Below are positions 33,397 through 37,325 of a stretch of 37,325 nt of DNA, piece by piece. The stretch lies in contig NZ_PNRF01000003.1 in NCBI RefSeq assembly GCF_002879615.1, positions 1-37,325 of the forward strand, read 5' to 3'. How positions within the stretch are numbered: the stretch's first letter is position 1; the number at the start of each line of letters is the position of its first letter. The notes under the pieces are model-generated. The model was not told the DNA's origin. It saw only the letters and a list, made by a program, of their open reading frames with translations, and searched no databases. The stretch is from Billgrantia endophytica (GTDB taxonomy: Bacteria > Pseudomonadota > Gammaproteobacteria > Pseudomonadales > Halomonadaceae). Made by a program: the position numbers and the translations under genes.

Positions 33397-34814
33397 AGGG
33401 TGGTAGAGCCAAGTTTCGTTTTCCCACCGCATTTACTATTTTATTTGCGCTAACGATTCTGGCCGCGATACTGACTTGGATCGTGCCCGCCGGTCAGTAC
33501 GATAGAGTCAGCGATGAGGAACTGGGGCGCGATGTACCGGTGGCAGGCAGCTATCAACAAGTTGACGCCAATCCGCAGGGCATCACCGAGATCCTGATGG
33601 CTCCGATCGCCGGGCTGTACGACCCTGATAGTTATGAAGCCAATGCGATCGATATCGCGCTGTTCGTATTGATAATCGGAGGCTTCATCGGCGTAGTCAC
33701 GGCGACCGGTGCTATCGATGCCGGCATTGGTCATGCCATGAAGGGAATGGCCGGTCATGAAAAATGGATGATCCCCATTCTTATGGGCCTGTTTGCCCTC
33801 GGTGGCACTACCTATGGCATGGCCGAGGAGACGCTGGCATTTTATATGCTGCTGATTCCCATCATGATTGCGGCAGGTTATGACTCGGTAACGGCCGTCG
33901 CGATCATCTTGCTGGGAGCGGGGGTGGGGGTGCTGGGTTCCACCGTCAACGCTTTTGCCACGGTGATTGCATCCGATGCAGCGGGTATTCCTTTCACCGA
34001 TGGCCTCGTTCTGAGGCTGGTGATTCTCGTCCTGTGCTTTGTTGCCTGTGTATGGTACGTGATGCGCTATGCGGAAAAAGTTAGACAAAATCCGAAAGCC
34101 TCCATTGTCTACGACCAGCAAGATGCCAATCGCAAGTATTTTCTAAGCAGCCGGGATATGGAGACCGATATAGCGTTTACCCGGACCCACAAGGCCGTAC
34201 TGGTACTCTTTGCCTTTACCTTTCTGGTCATGGTCTGGGGCGTTCTGATTGCCGGTTGGTGGATGGGAGAGATGACGGCACTGTTCCTGGCTGCCAGTCT
34301 TGTCATTGGCCTCGTGGCCCGGCTGGGCGAGGAAGGTTTTGTAAACTCCTTTGTCGGCGGTGCCAAGGAGCTTTTGGGTGTCGCTCTGATCATCGGTCTT
34401 GCCCGAGGCATCGTGGTCATCATGGATTCCGGAATGATCACCGATACCATCTTGCACTGGTCCGAAGAAACGGTGAGTGGCCTGCCAAGCGTGGCGTTCA
34501 TCAATGTGATGTACTGGCTGCAGGTCATGATGTCGTTCTTCGTTCCCTCCTCATCGGGCCTTGCGGTCATGACCATGCCGGTCATGGCGCCCATGGCGGA
34601 CTTTGCCGGCATCGGCAGAGATCTGGTGGTGACGGCCTATCAATCGGCGAACGGACTGGTGAATTTGATCAACCCGACGTTTGCAGTGGTCATGGGGGCG
34701 CTGGCGATAGGGCGGGTTCCCTATGAACGCTGGCTGCGCTTCATGTGGCCACTACTGCTGATCCTGACCGTGATCATTCTGGCCAGTCTGAGTCTGTCGG
34801 CCCTGCTTGGCTGA
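33372..34814 (+). CDS. YfcC-family transporter, probable arginine/ornithine antiporter
   Basis: A 480-residue inner-membrane protein with about 12 hydrophobic segments, of the YfcC/C4-dicarboxylate-DcuC-like family rather than the APC-type ArcD of Pseudomonas. Typical stretches are ILTWIVPAGQYDRV at 34-47, GALFVLIIGGFIGVV-like segment near 95-112, FALGGTTYGMAEETLAFY, and FFVPSSSGLAVMTMPVMAPMADFAG near 390. Position directly before arcA and arcB makes arginine uptake with ornithine release the likely role. Ion-transporter family members in other bacteria are annotated as such antiporters from the same context. Expression is probably controlled by the upstream Anr box. Confidence 0.85.
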   Translation: MENAESEVKGGRAKFRFPTAFTILFALTILAAILTWIVPAGQYDRVSDEELGRDVPVAGSYQQVDANPQGITEILMAPIAGLYDPDSYEANAIDIALFVLIIGGFIGVVTATGAIDAGIGHAMKGMAGHEKWMIPILMGLFALGGTTYGMAEETLAFYMLLIPIMIAAGYDSVTAVAIILLGAGVGVLGSTVNAFATVIASDAAGIPFTDGLVLRLVILVLCFVACVWYVMRYAEKVRQNPKASIVYDQQDANRKYFLSSRDMETDIAFTRTHKAVLVLFAFTFLVMVWGVLIAGWWMGEMTALFLAASLVIGLVARLGEEGFVNSFVGGAKELLGVALIIGLARGIVVIMDSGMITDTILHWSEETVSGLPSVAFINVMYWLQVMMSFFVPSSSGLAVMTMPVMAPMADFAGIGRDLVVTAYQSANGLVNLINPTFAVVMGALAIGRVPYERWLRFMWPLLLILTVIILASLSLSALLG

Positions 34815-34821
34815 AGATGGC

Positions 34822-34862
34822 GGTGGCAGGCAGCGTGCCGGGTCAGCGCACTGTTTGCCACC
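34822..34862 (+). other. Stem-loop in the antiporter-arcA intergenic region
   Basis: GGTGGCA at 34822-34828 and TGCCACC at 34856-34862 form a perfect 7-bp stem. Inside it GGCA-GCG-TGCC (34829-34839) forms a second small hairpin. The 151-bp gap is unusually long for genes of one operon. In Pseudomonas the corresponding arcD-arcA region is a site of mRNA processing, so this structure may set separate transcript levels. Confidence 0.45.
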
Positions 34863-34965
34863 ATACCGCGCAAGCCCTCGTCTTTTGTTCCCGGCCATGG
34901 CCACAAGCCGCTGAGTCGCTATTGAAACGATGCATGCATACCGACATGCGAAAAGGAGAAGCGTC

Positions 34966-36222
34966 ATGTCTTCCAGCCCCCACAAGTTCGGTGTCCATTC
35001 CGAAGCAGGCAAGCTGCACAAGGTGATGGTCTGCTCACCCGGGTTGGCTCACCAGCGTCTGACACCGAATAATTGCGATGACCTGCTGTTCGACGATGTA
35101 CTCTGGGTCAGTCAGGCCAAGCGTGATCACTTCGATTTTGTCACCAAGATGCGCGAGCGTGGCGTGGAAGTCCTGGAGATGCATAACCTGCTGACCGACA
35201 CGCTGAAGAACCCTGAGGCTCGTAGATGGATACTTGATCGCAAGATTACCGCCAATCATGTCGGCCTTGGGTTGCAGGACGAGGTGCGCGCCTGGCTTGA
35301 CGAGATGGAGCCCCGCCGCCTCGCCGAATTTCTTGTCGGCGGCGTGTCGGGGGCCGATATGACCGGGTATCATGGAGGGGAGGTCGTGAAGATGTTTCGC
35401 GACTACCTCGGCCATTCAAGCTTTATCCTGCCGCCATTGCCGAACACCCAGTTCACCCGCGATACGACCTGCTGGATCTACGGCGGAGTGACGCTCAACC
35501 CCATGTATTGGCAGGTTCGGCGCCAGGAGACGCTGCTTGCCACGGCGATCTATAAGTTCCATCCGATGTTCACCGAAGCCGACTTCCCGATCTGGTACGG
35601 CGATCCTGATGTCGACCATGGTCTGGCGACTCTGGAGGGCGGTGACGTGATGCCGATCGGTAACGGTGTCGTATTGATTGGCATGGGTGAGCGTAGCTCG
35701 CGGCAGGCTATTGGCCAGGTGGCACAGGCGTTGTTTTCAGCCGGCGTGGCCAAGCGAATCATCGTTGCCGGCCTTCCTAGATCGCGCGCGGCCATGCATC
35801 TGGATACCGTTTTCAGTTTCTGCGACTACGATCTGGTGACCGTCTTCCCCGACGTGGTGCGGGATATCGTCGCATTCAGTCTGCGACCGGACGAGAGCAA
35901 GCCGGGCGGCATCGATTTGCGCCGTGAAGAGAACGGCTTTCTTGCCGTGGTAGCCGACTCTCTTGGCCTGCCGGCATTGCGGGTCGTCGAGACAGGCGGC
36001 GACAGCTTCGAGTCCGAGCGCGAACAGTGGGACGATGGCAACAATGTCGTGGCGCTGGAACCCGGGGTCGTCATCGGGTACGACCGCAATACTCACACCA
36101 ACACCATGCTGCGCAAGGCCGGGGTTGAGGTTATCACCATCAGCGCCAGCGAACTGGGTCGAGGGCGGGGAGGCGGCCGCTGTATGACCTGTCCGATTAT
36201 CCGTGACCCTATCGATTACTGA
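34966..36222 (+). CDS. arcA: Arginine deiminase
   Basis: A 418-residue cytoplasmic enzyme converting arginine to citrulline and ammonia. The length and the catalytic Cys406 ([14 protein letters not shown]) equal those of the Pseudomonas aeruginosa enzyme. [16 protein letters not shown] and [10 protein letters not shown] carry other active-site residues, and the N-terminus [19 protein letters not shown] is typical. The start is ATG 34966 with AAAAGGAGAA upstream; a frame from 34930 adds residues across that site. arcB follows 14 bp later. First step of the arginine deiminase pathway, which yields ATP without oxygen. Confidence 0.97.
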   Translation: MSSSPHKFGVHSEAGKLHKVMVCSPGLAHQRLTPNNCDDLLFDDVLWVSQAKRDHFDFVTKMRERGVEVLEMHNLLTDTLKNPEARRWILDRKITANHVGLGLQDEVRAWLDEMEPRRLAEFLVGGVSGADMTGYHGGEVVKMFRDYLGHSSFILPPLPNTQFTRDTTCWIYGGVTLNPMYWQVRRQETLLATAIYKFHPMFTEADFPIWYGDPDVDHGLATLEGGDVMPIGNGVVLIGMGERSSRQAIGQVAQALFSAGVAKRIIVAGLPRSRAAMHLDTVFSFCDYDLVTVFPDVVRDIVAFSLRPDESKPGGIDLRREENGFLAVVADSLGLPALRVVETGGDSFESEREQWDDGNNVVALEPGVVIGYDRNTHTNTMLRKAGVEVITISASELGRGRGGGRCMTCPIIRDPIDY

Positions 36223-36236
36223 AAGGGAGATCCGCC

Positions 36237-37247
36237 ATGGCATTCAATGTTCACCATCGCAGCCTGCTTAGCCTGCTGCATCACAGTGAGCAAGAGCTGC
36301 GCTACCTGCTCGACCTTTCCCGCGATCTCAAGCGAGCCAAGTATTCCGGTACGGAACAGCAACTCCTCAAGGGTCAGAACATCGCTCTGATCTTCGAGAA
36401 GACATCGACCCGCACCCGCTGTGCCTTCGAGGTGGCGGCCTACGACCAAGGCGCCAACATTACGTTCATCGACCCGAGCTCCTCGCAAATCGGTCACAAG
36501 GAGAGCATGAAGGATACCGCTCGCGTACTGGGTCGCATGTACGATGCCATCGAGTATCGTGGTTTCAAGCAAGAGGTAGTCGAGGACCTGGCCAAATATG
36601 CCGGAGTGCCGGTATACAACGGCCTGACCGAGGAATATCACCCGACCCAGATGCTCGCTGACGTGATGACTATGCGTGAATACAGCGACAAGCCGCTGCA
36701 CCAGATCAGCTATGCCTATCTCGGAGATGCTCACAACAACATGGGGAGGTCCCTGTTACTGATCGGTGCCAAGCTGGGGATGGACGTGCGCATTGCCGCC
36801 CCCAAGGCCCTATGGCCCCATCAGGAGTACATCGATACCTGTCAGCGGTTTGCCGATGAAAGCGGTGCGACAATCACCCTGACCGAGGATCCCGAGGCCG
36901 CGGTCAGCGGCGTCGATTTCATCCATACCGACGTCTGGGTTTCGATGGGTGAACCGGTGGAGACATGGGGCGAACGTATCGAGCAACTGTTGCCCTACCA
37001 GGTAAACAGTGAGCTGATGCAGTGCTCCGGCAATCCGCGGGTCAAGTTCATGCATTGTCTACCCGCCTTCCACAACACGGAGACCGAGATCGGCAAGCAG
37101 GTCGCCGACCGGTATCCGTACCTGTCGAATGGCATTGAAGTGACCGAGGAGGTCTTCGAATCGCCGGCCTGTATCGTTTTCGAGCAGGCAGAAAATCGCA
37201 TGCACACCATCAAGGCAGTACTCGTCGCCACGCTGGGTGGCATCTAG
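36237..37247 (+). CDS. arcB: Catabolic ornithine carbamoyltransferase
   Basis: A 336-residue cytoplasmic enzyme that phosphorolyses citrulline to ornithine and carbamoyl phosphate. Carbamoyl-phosphate-binding STRTR is at 57-61, HPTQ at 135-138 and the catalytic HCLPAFH near 273-279. Length, MAFN start and C-terminus ([11 protein letters not shown]) resemble the catabolic ArcB of Pseudomonas, so the gene appears complete. Ribosome site AAGGGAGA lies upstream. Carbamate kinase (arcC), normally next, is not seen before the window ends; an insertion-sequence-like end begins directly at the stop codon. Confidence 0.96.
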   Translation: MAFNVHHRSLLSLLHHSEQELRYLLDLSRDLKRAKYSGTEQQLLKGQNIALIFEKTSTRTRCAFEVAAYDQGANITFIDPSSSQIGHKESMKDTARVLGRMYDAIEYRGFKQEVVEDLAKYAGVPVYNGLTEEYHPTQMLADVMTMREYSDKPLHQISYAYLGDAHNNMGRSLLLIGAKLGMDVRIAAPKALWPHQEYIDTCQRFADESGATITLTEDPEAAVSGVDFIHTDVWVSMGEPVETWGERIEQLLPYQVNSELMQCSGNPRVKFMHCLPAFHNTETEIGKQVADRYPYLSNGIEVTEEVFESPACIVFEQAENRMHTIKAVLVATLGGI

Positions 37248-37325
37248 GCTCTGTACGAAAACTGTCTGCGCTCGACCATACGGCGTTAAAAATCGGCTCA
37301 AAGTACTCATTTACACCCCGTAAAC
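37247..37325. mobile_element. Probable end of an insertion sequence, cut by the window edge
   Basis: From the last base of the arcB stop, GGCTCTGTACGAAAACTG and the following AT-richer stretch resemble the terminal inverted repeat and leader of IS elements found in Pseudomonas/Halomonas-type genomes. This rests on pattern memory; no transposase or second repeat is in view. No gene is seen in these 79 bases. Confidence 0.4.

Overview
The window looks like a chromosomal segment of a halophilic gammaproteobacterium, most likely Halomonadaceae (Halomonas or a close relative). The reasons are high GC content, acidic proteins, Pseudomonas-like arc genes and abundant TRAP transporters. The genus is inferred from gene content, not from a marker gene. 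No rRNA, tRNA or CRISPR array was seen. The left edge cuts a large adhesin gene and the right edge lies in what looks like an insertion-sequence end, so the window may be a whole contig bounded by repeats.

Layout. 1-2494 (minus): the N-terminal part of a two-partner-secretion adhesin, then a lone ModA-like binding protein with a ModE-like box upstream. 3278-9319 (plus): operon A, with a cyclase-family hydrolase, a TRAP transporter (P, Q, M), an amidase and a PuuE-type deacetylase. 9493-10176 (minus): a GntR/FadR-type regulator. 10526-17749 (plus): operon B, with a second TRAP transporter, an amidohydrolase, a hydantoin-racemase homologue, an arylmalonate-decarboxylase-like enzyme and a hydantoinase/dihydropyrimidinase. 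17804-21171 (minus): pta and ackA. 21333-22859 (plus): an EamA exporter and a small outer-membrane barrel. 22926-24176 (minus): an orphan Card1/Can2-like CARF-nuclease. 24336-27162 (minus): tenA-thiC behind a TPP riboswitch. 27201-31974 (minus): a large AsmA-like protein, an LpxL-type acyltransferase and a small membrane protein. 32059-33158: divergent VOC protein and methyltransferase. 33372-37247 (plus): the arginine deiminase operon (YfcC-type antiporter, arcA, arcB) behind an Anr/FNR box.

The most interesting part is 3.1-17.7 kb. Two TRAP uptake systems and seven mostly amide- or ureide-acting enzymes flank one GntR regulator. The upstream regions of the two operons carry nearly the same palindrome (ATTGTGTACAAT and ATTGTATGCAAT) within a 27-bp stretch that is 21/27 identical. 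I infer one regulon for import and hydrolysis of a cyclic ureide, imide or hydantoin-like compound. Three of its enzymes have altered or unusual catalytic residues, so the substrate may not be a classical hydantoin. pta-ackA next door could channel acetyl-CoA, but nothing ties it to this regulon. Other notable items are the CARF protein with changed key motifs and no CRISPR nearby, a TPP riboswitch with a visible Shine-Dalgarno switch, and a threefold repeated AsmA-like protein.
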